A stretch of 12,405 bases of DNA, taken from the NCBI GenBank assembly GCA_964583165.1, contig CAZOVK010000068.1, positions 1-12,405 of the forward strand, read 5' to 3'. Below are positions 6,435-12,405 of this stretch, piece by piece; within the stretch, counting starts at the first letter, position 1, and each line of letters opens with the position of its first letter. Position numbers and translations under genes: made by a program. The stretch is from CAZOVK01 sp964583165. Lineage in GTDB: Bacteria; Bacillota; Clostridia; Lachnospirales; WRAX01. The notes under the pieces were generated by a model that saw only the letters and a list, made by a program, of their open reading frames with translations, had not been told where the DNA came from and did not search any database.

Positions 6435-6529
6435 GCAATTCCGGTTTTAATCGACACTTTTCCTTGCCACAACAGGTTGAAGCATCTGTGATTGTGTCTT
6501 CGTCAACTGTCGTTAAAACATGGAATTGC
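6435..6529. repeat. Imperfect 19-bp inverted repeat enclosing a second hairpin
   Basis: The arms are 6435-6456 and 6508-6529: GCAATTCC with GGAATTGC (8 bp), a GG/CAT internal loop, TTTTAA with TTAAAA (6 bp), one bulged T, and CGACA with TGTCG (5 bp). Inside, CACAACAG (6468-6475) pairs with CTG plus TTGTG (6486-6496) around a 3-nt bulge. No T-run follows, so it is not a standard terminator. It starts two bases after the sleC-like stop and could be a 3'-UTR structure, a small RNA or the remnant of a small inverted-repeat element. Confidence 0.5.
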
Positions 6530-6560
6530 TATAAAGTAATACCAGTGCTTGTCATAAAAT

Positions 6561-6607
6561 ATGCCTCCAACTCGTACATTGTATAAAAGCATGTACGGGG
6601 GAGGCAT
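6561..6607 (+). promoter_or_regulatory. Hairpin that sequesters the ribosome binding site of the next gene
   Basis: ATGCCTCC (6561-6568) pairs with GGAGGCAT (6600-6607); after a two-A bulge, nine more pairs (6571-6579 with 6591-6599, one T-G) lead to an 11-base loop, TGTATAAAAGC. All 17 pairs fit. The right arm holds the GGGGGAGG Shine-Dalgarno site of the gene starting at 6611, so folding would block translation. The left side is preceded by AAAAT and the right is followed by TTTT, so it might also act as an attenuator or a terminator for the sleC-like gene. Confidence 0.6.
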
Positions 6608-6610
6608 TTT

Positions 6611-7012
6611 ATGAAATCAAGTATTAAAAAGGTTGACGCAGAGCCGCGCGGGCTAGTTATGAGTGTCGGAATGGGCGTTCTCATGGGTTGCGCGCTCTGC
6701 TGTATTGTCATTATCGCCTGCGCGTTGTTGCTCACATACACTGGCATGTCAGAGGACGCGTTGCCGCTTGTTATCACAATAACCATAGCCGCATCAGCGA
6801 TTTTCGCGGGGTTTGAGGCGGCGAAAGGCGCAGAAAACAAGGGCTGGCTCTGGGGTGTAGCGGCCGGTGGGATTTTCGCGGTATTCCTTATCGCAATGGA
6901 GATGTGGGTTCAAAAAGCCGTCAGCGTGGATACGAAAACCCTGACTTTGCTAGTGCTCTCGCTCACGGGTGGCGGGCTTGGCGGCGTGATAGGTATCAAC
7001 CTAAGAAAATAA
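6611..7012 (+). CDS. TIGR04086 (YrzE-like) four-helix membrane protein
   Basis: A 133-aa integral membrane protein with four predicted helices at about 14-42, 50-69, 79-100 and 110-131, a short basic N-terminus (MKSSIKKVDAEPRG) and Gly-rich later helices (GWLWGVAAGGIFA and LTGGGLGGVIGINLRK). Size, layout and the C-terminal glycine run match the TIGR04086/YrzE family of Firmicutes, whose function is unknown. GGAGG lies 6 nt before ATG 6611 but inside the strong hairpin at 6561-6607, so translation may be conditional. The gene is followed 18 bp later by a palindrome with a T-run that should end its transcript before blaI. Confidence 0.75.
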   Translation: MKSSIKKVDAEPRGLVMSVGMGVLMGCALCCIVIIACALLLTYTGMSEDALPLVITITIAASAIFAGFEAAKGAENKGWLWGVAAGGIFAVFLIAMEMWVQKAVSVDTKTLTLLVLSLTGGGLGGVIGINLRK

Positions 7013-7024
7013 CGGAAATTCTGC

Positions 7025-7053
7025 TTGACAAATCGGTCTACATGATATAGACT
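7025..7053 (+). promoter_or_regulatory. Promoter of the blaI-blaR1 operon
   Basis: A perfect -35 TTGACA (7025-7030) is followed by a 17-bp spacer and TAGACT (7048-7053), a four-of-six match to the -10 consensus that keeps the key T, A and T. The transcript would begin near 7060, within the right half of the palindrome, and leads to GGAGGGG (7085-7091) and ATG 7095. The operator dyad at 7036-7052 fills the spacer and overlaps the -10, so a bound repressor would block RNA polymerase. Confidence 0.65.
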
Positions 7054-7077
7054 AGTCTATATCATGTAGACCGATTT
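7030..7077. promoter_or_regulatory. 48-bp perfect palindrome: double BlaI-type operator
   Basis: The sequence from 7030 to 7077 is its own reverse complement over all 48 bp, centred between 7053 and 7054. It contains two 17-bp near-dyads, GTCTACATGATATAGAC (7036-7052) and GTCTATATCATGTAGAC (7055-7071), each of the form GTCTAYAT-N-ATRTAGAC with centres 19 bp apart. Known BlaI/MecI operators are dyads of similar size with TACA...TGTA cores. The site overlaps the predicted blaI promoter, so autoregulation by the adjacent repressor is the simplest reading. Confidence 0.75.
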
Positions 7078-7080
7078 TTT
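7030..7080 (+). terminator. Intrinsic terminator of the TIGR04086 gene (same palindrome)
   Basis: RNA coming from the upstream gene would fold the palindrome into a stem of up to about 22 bp, followed by a run of six T (7075-7080). This is a strong intrinsic terminator. RNA starting at the blaI promoter begins near 7060, carries only the right arm and cannot form the hairpin, so it would escape termination. Confidence 0.6.
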
Positions 7081-7094
7081 GTTTGGAGGGGTTT

Positions 7095-7457
7095 ATGAGT
7101 AATATCACTATGACCGAGTCGGAGGAACGACTCGCCGAAATAATCTGGCAACACGCGCCATTGCATTCGCGCGAACTGGTGGGCATCTGTGAAGTGCAAC
7201 TTAATTGGAAGAAGAGCACAACTTATACCATGCTTAAACGGCTTGAAGAAAAGGGGATTTTCTCAAACGATGGGGGCACTGTCACGGCACTGCTCACGCG
7301 CGAACAGGTCAGCGCACGCCAAAGCCGCGCATTTGTAAATGAGCGGTTCGGCGGTTCTCTGCCCATGTTTCTGACAGCGTTTACAAATGAAGGTCGGCTC
7401 AACAAAAACGACATTGAAGAACTGCAACGCCTAATTAACGAACACAAGGAGGGCTAA
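7095..7457 (+). CDS. blaI: BlaI/MecI/CopY-family transcriptional repressor
   Basis: A 120-aa winged-helix repressor. Residues 7-70 form the DNA-binding domain: TESEERLAEIIWQHAPLHSREL, then the recognition-helix region NWKKSTTYTMLKRLEEKGI at 37-55 and the wing GGTVTALLTREQ. Residues 71-120 are the helical dimerisation part (SARQSRAFVNERFGG...DIEELQRLINEH). In the family, dimers bind dyad operators and are inactivated by proteolysis when the BlaR1 partner senses its signal. The frame opens at a TTG at 7083, but ATG 7095 is correct because that TTG overlaps the Shine-Dalgarno site GGAGGGG. The stop TAA is directly followed by the ATG of blaR1, so the two are translationally coupled. Confidence 0.9.
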   Translation: MSNITMTESEERLAEIIWQHAPLHSRELVGICEVQLNWKKSTTYTMLKRLEEKGIFSNDGGTVTALLTREQVSARQSRAFVNERFGGSLPMFLTAFTNEGRLNKNDIEELQRLINEHKEG

Positions 7458-9455
7458 ATGGAAGCGATTTTCTTGCAAATCTTGAACATGAGTATTTCGG
7501 CTTCTTATGTGATTCTGTTTGTTCTGCTGGTGAGGTTGTTGCTCAAACGTGCGCCGCGTGCTATGATGTTCATTTTGTGGGCGGTTGTGCTGTTTCGGCT
7601 GTTGTGCCCGTTATCGTTTGAGAGCGCGTTTAGTTTCATGCGCGTAAACCCTGTTACGGTTAGGCAGGATATAGGGTTTGAAGCCCAACCGCGCATTTCG
7701 AGTGGTGTTCAAGTCATTGACAATGCCGTCAACACGATATTGCCGCCCGCCACGCCCATGAATAGCGCGAACCCCTTACAAATATGGATTTTCATAGGTA
7801 CATGTGTCTGGGCAATCGGTCTTGTAGTGTTATTGTTAATTGCTGTCTGGTCGTCAATTAAACTTGCTATAAGGCTTCGCGGCTCGAAACAGATTCAATC
7901 GGATATTTTTATATCTGATAAGATTGACACGGCGTTTGTTTTCGGTCTGATACCGCGCATTTATCTGCCACAGGGAATAGCCGAGCACGAAGTACGTTAC
8001 ATCATCATGCACGAACGCGCCCACATACGCCGTCTTGACTTCATTATAAAACCGTTGTTCTTCTTTGCCGTTTCGCTTCACTGGTTTAACCCATTGGTAT
8101 GGCTCGCATTCGCTGCCATCTCACGCGATATGGAGCAGGCTTGTGATGAATACGTCTTACGCCGCATGGGCAATGGTGTGAAAAAGGATTATTCGCGCTC
8201 GCTTTTACGCCTTGAAAGCCGCCATCTTTACGTAAGCCCACTCGCGTTCTCAGAGAAATTCGCGAAGCGTCGTATCAAGCATGTGCTGAATTACAAGCGC
8301 CCTGCCTTTTGGATTTCAGCGGTGGCTTGTGTGATTGCGCTTGTGGGTTGTGTAGGTTTGGCCTCGAACCCCGCGACAACTGAACCGACACAGACTACCG
8401 AACAAACGCTGACTCAATCGACACAACCCATTCAGCCAAAACCTTCCCCAACCTCCAATACCGTAAACGATTTCGCGCAGTCTTATATAAACGAAGAAAT
8501 GACCACATCTTTTATAAAATTTACTGACAGTAAGATAACGAAACTGGAGAAACTCGCGACACTGGAGAACTTCCCGATACCTGTTGAACTCTGGACACTC
8601 GAATACCGCTTAAAGCCGAGTGACCTAGAAATCGCTATCCGCGCCCTTGACCGCCCATTCGAGGATGGTTGGGTCACGGAGGAACGAACAAGCTTCGGTA
8701 AACCCATCATACTGGTCAAGAATGACAACGGCAAGTTATCATACCTTGGCTGTATGGGCACGATAAACACTAACCTTGCATACGCGCCCGGTCAGCGCAT
8801 TGCCGCACGTGAGTATCTGGAGAGTATAGGTTGGCTAAAGCGCGAAACCTATGAGGGGGAACACGCTATTATTGCTTCGACGATGTCGAATGGTGATGCG
8901 GTTCATATGCTCTTGTCACAACCGTATGGCACTGGTTATGCGTGGTGTGTCGAGCGTTCGCTTGATACAAACGGCAACCTCTACTATGCCGTACCCGAAA
9001 ATGAGATTGACGAACCCGAAGCCGCGAATGGGCTGTGGATAAGCCCCGTCCGCTCTAACCCAATGGAAGCAGCTAAAGCGTTCTTCCGTTCAGAGAGCGG
9101 TTTTGGGCAATGGCCCGCTAAAGACAGCGACTTCTATGAGTGGGAACCTCCGAATAGTAACATCTTGGAAAGCTTCTATGAAGTGCCATCGAGTAGCTAT
9201 TTTGGACGGATGGCAGACTTTGACACCGTCGAAGGCACCTTCAAACTCTATCGTCACCCGAATTATCCGGATTTATATGATTCATATAAATTGTCAGACA
9301 ACGCTATCTACGCCTTTTTGCCCGATTTCACGCGCGGTATAGTAAACAGGGAAGAAGTCACGCTTGATGAGTTTATTGAACATATGGACAAAGATAATAT
9401 CTTGGCTTGGGCACGAAGCGGTAGGGTTGAAATCCTTTTCAGCTTGAAGAAATAG
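7458..9455 (+). CDS. blaR1: BlaR1-type M56 zinc metalloprotease with an unfamiliar outer sensor domain
   Basis: A 665-aa membrane protein. The N-terminal half is a BlaR1/MecR1 M56 protease: membrane helices near 8-30, 34-52, 106-132 and 199-222, the zinc motif H185-E-R-A-H189, and Glu226 in DMEQACDEYVLRR as likely third ligand. A helix at 284-302 leads to a Thr/Gln/Pro-rich linker (303-335). Residues 336-665 should lie outside the cell. In BlaR1 and MecR1 this part is a penicillin-binding sensor; here I see no ordered SxxK, SxN and KTG set, so it probably does not bind beta-lactams in that way. It contains LWTLEYRLKPSDLEIA and DGWVTEE, which I recall only loosely from other uncharacterised clostridial M56 proteins. 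Translation follows blaI without a gap, from AAGGAGGGC. Signal sensing should lead to cleavage of the BlaI-type repressor; no separate target gene is evident in the window. Confidence 0.85.
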   Translation: MEAIFLQILNMSISASYVILFVLLVRLLLKRAPRAMMFILWAVVLFRLLCPLSFESAFSFMRVNPVTVRQDIGFEAQPRISSGVQVIDNAVNTILPPATPMNSANPLQIWIFIGTCVWAIGLVVLLLIAVWSSIKLAIRLRGSKQIQSDIFISDKIDTAFVFGLIPRIYLPQGIAEHEVRYIIMHERAHIRRLDFIIKPLFFFAVSLHWFNPLVWLAFAAISRDMEQACDEYVLRRMGNGVKKDYSRSLLRLESRHLYVSPLAFSEKFAKRRIKHVLNYKRPAFWISAVACVIALVGCVGLASNPATTEPTQTTEQTLTQSTQPIQPKPSPTSNTVNDFAQSYINEEMTTSFIKFTDSKITKLEKLATLENFPIPVELWTLEYRLKPSDLEIAIRALDRPFEDGWVTEERTSFGKPIILVKNDNGKLSYLGCMGTINTNLAYAPGQRIAAREYLESIGWLKRETYEGEHAIIASTMSNGDAVHMLLSQPYGTGYAWCVERSLDTNGNLYYAVPENEIDEPEAANGLWISPVRSNPMEAAKAFFRSESGFGQWPAKDSDFYEWEPPNSNILESFYEVPSSSYFGRMADFDTVEGTFKLYRHPNYPDLYDSYKLSDNAIYAFLPDFTRGIVNREEVTLDEFIEHMDKDNILAWARSGRVEILFSLKK

Positions 9456-9460
9456 GCATC

Positions 9461-9498
9461 AAAAAAGGCAGTCACGCATAAGCGCCTGCCTTTTTGTT
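9461..9498. terminator. Bidirectional intrinsic terminator between blaR1 and the substrate-binding protein gene
   Basis: AAAAAGGCAG (9462-9471) pairs with CTGCCTTTTT (9486-9495), with a further CGC/GCG pairing inside. The A-run on one side and the T-run on the other make it work in both directions. It starts 6 bp after the blaR1 stop and overlaps the stop of the convergent gene, so it should serve both. Confidence 0.85.
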
Positions 9499-11057
9499 TA
9501 GGGGACGAACCATTCCGTAATGTTTCGGTAGATATTGTCAGCGGCGGGTTTGATGTCGCCATATATGGCTTTGCCTGTAAGCAGTACGTTGTTGCGGTAT
9601 GCAATCCCAATTACGGGCAGTTCGGCCGCGATATAGTCTTGAATGTCACCGATTGCGGCCTTGTACGCTTCGTCACTAACAGCCGAGAATGCCACCGCAA
9701 GTAGCGCATCCATCTGTTCGTCAGCATAACCGAACAGGTTGCCGTCCGTGTCCTCTGTTTTTGAATGTAACATAAACGTCAAATCGGGAACAAGGCTCAT
9801 GTTGAAGCCACAAACAGCCACATCATACTCGCCGGCTTCCATAGCCGCGCGGAAATCTTCAAACGGCTTTTCAACCAAAGTGACTCTAAAGCCAGCCGCT
9901 GTCATGTTCTCATTCAGCATCTGCGCGATTTTCTTGCGCTCAATATTCTCGTCATTGACAAGGAGGGTAACTTCGGTACCGTAGGTAATCATACCTTTCG
10001 CAGATTCGATATTAAACGCGTAATTCTCCGTCGGTTTGTACAGCCATGATTGAGGCGAAATCGGCGTTTCGGCGCGAACCGCATAGTTAGAATAAACCGT
10101 AGAAATAATCTCGTCTGTGGGTAATAACATCGCAATCGCGGCGCGAACATTCTTATCCTCAAACAAAGGTTTCTTGAAATTGAAGCCCACACAGTCAAAA
10201 TATGTGCCCGCATAAGTCGTCATGTTAATGGGGCGCTGGTCAGAGAAACGGCTCCAGACAGAGATGTTCGAGTTCAGCACGTCCATACGGCTTTGCTCAA
10301 ACGCGAATAAATCACTCGCCGAATCGGGCGTGAATAGACAGCGCACAGTTTCTATGTAGGGCTTACCCCCAAGCGCTCGGTCTGACGCTTTCAACACAAG
10401 CTCACGCACAGCCGTGAAGCTCTCAAACTCATATGCGCCATTGCCGAATGGCTTTAAATCGCTGTCAGCGTTGTTCTTATAATAGTGTTTGGCAATAACG
10501 GGGAACATGAACAGATACATAAACGCGCCGAACGGCTGTTTGAACGAAATTCGCACATTTTCAGCATCCATTGCGCTGTAGCTGTCCAAATTATAGACAA
10601 CCTGTTTATAGTAAGCATTCTCCGGCGCTTCACGCAGTGTATAGAGTGAAAAAACCACGTCATCAGCCGTTATCGCCGCGCCGTCAGACCACGTAATCCC
10701 GCTTTTTAGGCGCAGAATCATGCTCAAACCATCAGCCGAAACGTCAATGGAGCGCACGAGAACGGGGTTAGGTATGGGCTTTAGGTCTTCACCGAGTATC
10801 ACGAGCGGCTCAAACATGAGCTTCAACGCTTCAGCAACTGACGCATCACGATTCAACAGCGGGTTCAGCGTTTCGGGCATCCGCATGGCAATGGTCATTG
10901 AGCCACCAAGCGCGGGGGTGGGTTCGGGCGTTGGCGTTGGGGTGGGTTCGACCGCCGAGGGGGTAGGGGAGGGTGACGGGGTAATTTGTTCTGCCTGACA
11001 GGCGCCCAAAATGACACACGCGGCAAGCAGAGCGGCCAATATCTTTCGTATCTTCAT
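9498..11057 (-). CDS. Peptide-type ABC transporter substrate-binding lipoprotein (SBP family 5)
   Basis: A 519-aa extracellular solute-binding protein of the oligopeptide/dipeptide class. Residues 1-20 are a lipoprotein signal with lipobox LGAC and Cys20 as anchor; residues 25-48 form a Ser/Thr/Pro linker (TPTPTPEPTP). The mature domain shows the class features: GGSMTIAMRMPETLNPLL at the start, SADGLSMILRLKSGITWSDG with ITADDVVFSL, GNGAYEFESF, and FDCVGFNFKKPLFEDKNVRAAIAM. GGAGG lies 5 nt before ATG 11057, within the 11-bp gap to the upstream transglycosylase gene, so it is probably the last gene of the polA-coaE-slt run. No permease or ATPase gene is next to it; it must use a transporter encoded elsewhere, or act as a sensor or chaperone. 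Substrate unknown. Confidence 0.9.
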   Translation of the reverse strand: MKIRKILAALLAACVILGACQAEQITPSPSPTPSAVEPTPTPTPEPTPALGGSMTIAMRMPETLNPLLNRDASVAEALKLMFEPLVILGEDLKPIPNPVLVRSIDVSADGLSMILRLKSGITWSDGAAITADDVVFSLYTLREAPENAYYKQVVYNLDSYSAMDAENVRISFKQPFGAFMYLFMFPVIAKHYYKNNADSDLKPFGNGAYEFESFTAVRELVLKASDRALGGKPYIETVRCLFTPDSASDLFAFEQSRMDVLNSNISVWSRFSDQRPINMTTYAGTYFDCVGFNFKKPLFEDKNVRAAIAMLLPTDEIISTVYSNYAVRAETPISPQSWLYKPTENYAFNIESAKGMITYGTEVTLLVNDENIERKKIAQMLNENMTAAGFRVTLVEKPFEDFRAAMEAGEYDVAVCGFNMSLVPDLTFMLHSKTEDTDGNLFGYADEQMDALLAVAFSAVSDEAYKAAIGDIQDYIAAELPVIGIAYRNNVLLTGKAIYGDIKPAADNIYRNITEWFVP

Positions 11058-11068
11058 TTGTTCCTCCG

Positions 11069-11620
11069 TTATCTAAACATCAATAAAACCTTATAAATCT
11101 TCATGTTCGTATTCACTCGTGACACGAAATTGCGCGTTTCGACATAGGGTATGTCATTCAAATTACCGCTTGCGTCAAGCCAACTGTCGAGTCGTGACGG
11201 CCCTGCGTTGTAGGCGGCTAGTGCCTTTTCTGTGTCGTCGTCATATCTATCCATCAACATTCTCAGATACGCGCAACCCAGTTCAATATTAACCTTTGGT
11301 TCAAAAATGTTTTCATAGCTATAGCCCTTAATGTCATAATAAGACGCGAGCCAATCGGCCGTTTCGCGTGTGAGTTGCATAAGCCCACTTGCGCCCTTGT
11401 TAGACACGGCGTTTTGCCTAAACTTACTCTCTGCATGTATCACCGCGCAGACAAACGCGGGCTCAAGGTTATAACGTCTGCTGTATTCCTCAATCAAATG
11501 GCTGTATTCAAGCGGATAGAAACGTTTGATACCCAGATAACCCATAACCGTTACGATTATACATAGTATACCAAAAGCGATTAACCACTTCATCTTCCGC
11601 AAATCCCAAACAATCGTCAT
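11069..11620 (-). CDS. Membrane-anchored lytic transglycosylase (SLT domain)
   Basis: A 183-aa protein that should cleave the MurNAc-GlcNAc bond of peptidoglycan with formation of anhydro-MurNAc. Residues 11-29 form an N-terminal membrane anchor (KWLIAFGILCIIVTVMGYLG). The SLT domain runs from about 38 to 175: YNLEPAFVCAVIHAESKF carries catalytic Glu64, followed by SNKGASGLMQLTRETADWL, IELGCAYLRMLMDRY and ALAAYNAGPSRLDSWL, all usual Slt/MltC-type motifs. ATG 11620 is preceded by a modest GGCGG; a second ATG ten codons later lacks a good site and would cut the anchor. It begins 9 bp after coaE. The coaE-slt pairing behind polA is common in Clostridia, and the reason for it is not established. 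Confidence 0.9.
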   Translation of the reverse strand: MTIVWDLRKMKWLIAFGILCIIVTVMGYLGIKRFYPLEYSHLIEEYSRRYNLEPAFVCAVIHAESKFRQNAVSNKGASGLMQLTRETADWLASYYDIKGYSYENIFEPKVNIELGCAYLRMLMDRYDDDTEKALAAYNAGPSRLDSWLDASGNLNDIPYVETRNFVSRVNTNMKIYKVLLMFR

Positions 11621-11629
11621 TTTTGCCGC

Positions 11630-12226
11630 CTATTGCATTAAATTTCGTGCATGTTCCGTTACAAAGTGTGTGAGTGCGCCCAAGTCATTGTTGTTCTCAA
11701 TCACTAAATCAGCGTATGGCAATAAATCCTCCAGTGGCGTTTGGGCGTTCAGACGCGTGTTTACCTCGTCATAACTCAAACGGTCACGTGCCATAATACG
11801 TCTTGCCCTCACGTCAAAGTCAGCCGTCACAATCCAAACAGGCCCGCAAAGCTTGTGCAAACCCGCCTGAATCAAAAGGGGCGCGTCAAGAACGACCATA
11901 GCGTAGACGTTTCCGACACTCGCGCGCTCAATGTCCTTGACATGCCGCCTGATGATGTGAGTATGCGTCAGTTTTTCGAGTAGCCCAAGTTTTTCCTTGT
12001 CCGCGAATACTATACGCCCCAGTGATTTTCGGTCAATCTCTTGCTTCTCGTTAAGAATGCCCGTGCCGAACGCTTCCACAATGTCATGATATGCGGGTTG
12101 TCCGCGCAATATGATGTCATGTGCGGTTTTGTCAGCGTCGAGCACGAGCGAACCCATGCCGCGCAAAATCTCCGCGACAGTGGATTTACCCGCGCCCGAC
12201 AGTCCCGTTAATCCCAGAGTAATCAT
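11630..12226 (-). CDS. coaE: Dephospho-CoA kinase
   Basis: CoaE phosphorylates the 3'-hydroxyl of dephospho-CoA with ATP, the last step of coenzyme A synthesis in the cytoplasm. The 198-aa length is standard. Visible features are the Walker A loop GLSGAGKST (residues 8-16), LVLDADKTAHDII near 28-40, the lid-like segment FGTGILNEKQEIDRKSLGRIVF, the VVLDAPLLIQAGL strand at about 110-122, and ARDRLSYDEVNTRLNAQ near 150-166, where the conserved Arg residues contact ATP. Start ATG 12226 lies 3 bp after the polA stop; the Shine-Dalgarno site is weak (AAGTGAT in the end of polA), so translation is probably coupled to polA. Confidence 0.95.
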   Translation of the reverse strand: MITLGLTGLSGAGKSTVAEILRGMGSLVLDADKTAHDIILRGQPAYHDIVEAFGTGILNEKQEIDRKSLGRIVFADKEKLGLLEKLTHTHIIRRHVKDIERASVGNVYAMVVLDAPLLIQAGLHKLCGPVWIVTADFDVRARRIMARDRLSYDEVNTRLNAQTPLEDLLPYADLVIENNNDLGALTHFVTEHARNLMQ

Positions 12227-12229
12227 CTA

Positions 12230-12405
12230 TCACTTCGTTTCAAACCAACTTCTGCCGATTTTCACATCAGCCAACAAAGGCACGCGCAATTCCGCCGCGC
12301 TCTCCATTTCTTCATGTAGAATCGCCGCCGCCTGTTCCGCAAAGTCTTCGCGGACTTCAAGCAACAATTCATCATGGACTTGTAAAATCAAACTCGCGGG
12401 TATCT
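12230..12405 (-). CDS. polA: DNA polymerase I, C-terminal end, partial
   Basis: The last 57 codons and TGA stop are present; the remainder lies beyond the window end. The palm motif C, LILQVHDELLLEV, carries the His-Asp-Glu triad that helps bind the catalytic metal in family A polymerases, and the protein closes with PLLADVKIGRSWFETK, a typical PolA C-terminus (V-x-x-G-x-x-W). Pol I fills gaps and removes primers in replication and repair. It is the first visible gene of the polA-coaE-slt-SBP run. Confidence 0.95.
   Translation of the reverse strand, partial: IPASLILQVHDELLLEVREDFAEQAAAILHEEMESAAELRVPLLADVKIGRSWFETK

Noticed and set aside
8694..8705. SxxK-like tetrad (SFGK) in the BlaR1 outer domain
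   Set aside because: It lies in a beta-rich context without the following SxN and KTG motifs, so it is not evidence for a penicillin-binding active site.
8483..8770. Minus-strand open frame within blaR1
   Set aside because: It is a shadow of the outer-domain coding sequence, which has a consistent protein-like reading on the plus strand.
10720..10998. Open frame on the plus strand rich in Gly and Val (ending VGVGVGS-like)
   Set aside because: It is the antisense of the Ser/Thr/Pro linker and signal region of the substrate-binding lipoprotein.

Overview
The window reads as a chromosomal segment from a spore-forming, probably motile Firmicute of the Clostridia type. The pointers are a SleC-like cortex-lytic enzyme, a YrzE/TIGR04086-type membrane protein, a BlaI/BlaR1-type pair, an MEP-pathway ispE, strong Shine-Dalgarno sites (GGAGG-like) before most genes, and the gene order polA-coaE-lytic transglycosylase that I associate with Clostridia. 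Base composition looks moderate (about half G+C by eye). I see no rRNA, tRNA, CRISPR array, transposase or phage gene.

Layout. (1) 1-2699, plus strand: the last 22 codons of an upstream gene that resembles the C-terminus of an efflux adaptor (HlyD/RND type), then a good extended -10 promoter and a three-gene run: a CheB-like methylesterase with an eroded receiver domain, an HD-domain hydrolase and ispE. (2) 2696-3527, minus strand: a 167-aa helical protein of unknown function whose end overlaps the end of ispE by 4 bp, and a 57-aa methionine-rich hydrophobic protein, with a hairpin terminator between them. (3) 3643-6433, plus strand: a DsrE-family protein and a 792-aa SleC-like protein with five peptidoglycan-binding repeats, the latter behind a sigma-K-like promoter. 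(4) 6434-6610: no gene, but two strong inverted repeats, one of which would bury the ribosome binding site of the next gene. (5) 6611-9455, plus strand: a four-helix membrane protein, then a 48-bp perfect palindrome that appears to be terminator, promoter and double operator at once, then a blaI-type repressor and a blaR1-type M56 metalloprotease whose outer domain is not a penicillin-binding domain. (6) 9461-9498: a bidirectional terminator. (7) 9498-12405, minus strand: the end of polA, then coaE, a membrane-anchored lytic transglycosylase and a peptide-type ABC substrate-binding lipoprotein, closely spaced and probably one operon.

How the parts work together. The blaI/blaR1 pair is a self-contained signal-controlled repressor circuit, probably for cell-wall stress or an unknown ligand. 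The 2.7-6.4 kb block has a spore flavour: a SleC-like lysin, a sigma-K-like and a sigma-E-like promoter, and a small hydrophobic protein of the kind often found in spore layers. Most of the rest is housekeeping (isoprenoid precursor synthesis, CoA synthesis, DNA polymerase I). The most novel-looking items are the repeat-built 57-aa protein, the non-PBP sensor domain, the multi-function palindrome and the structured gap at 6434-6610.
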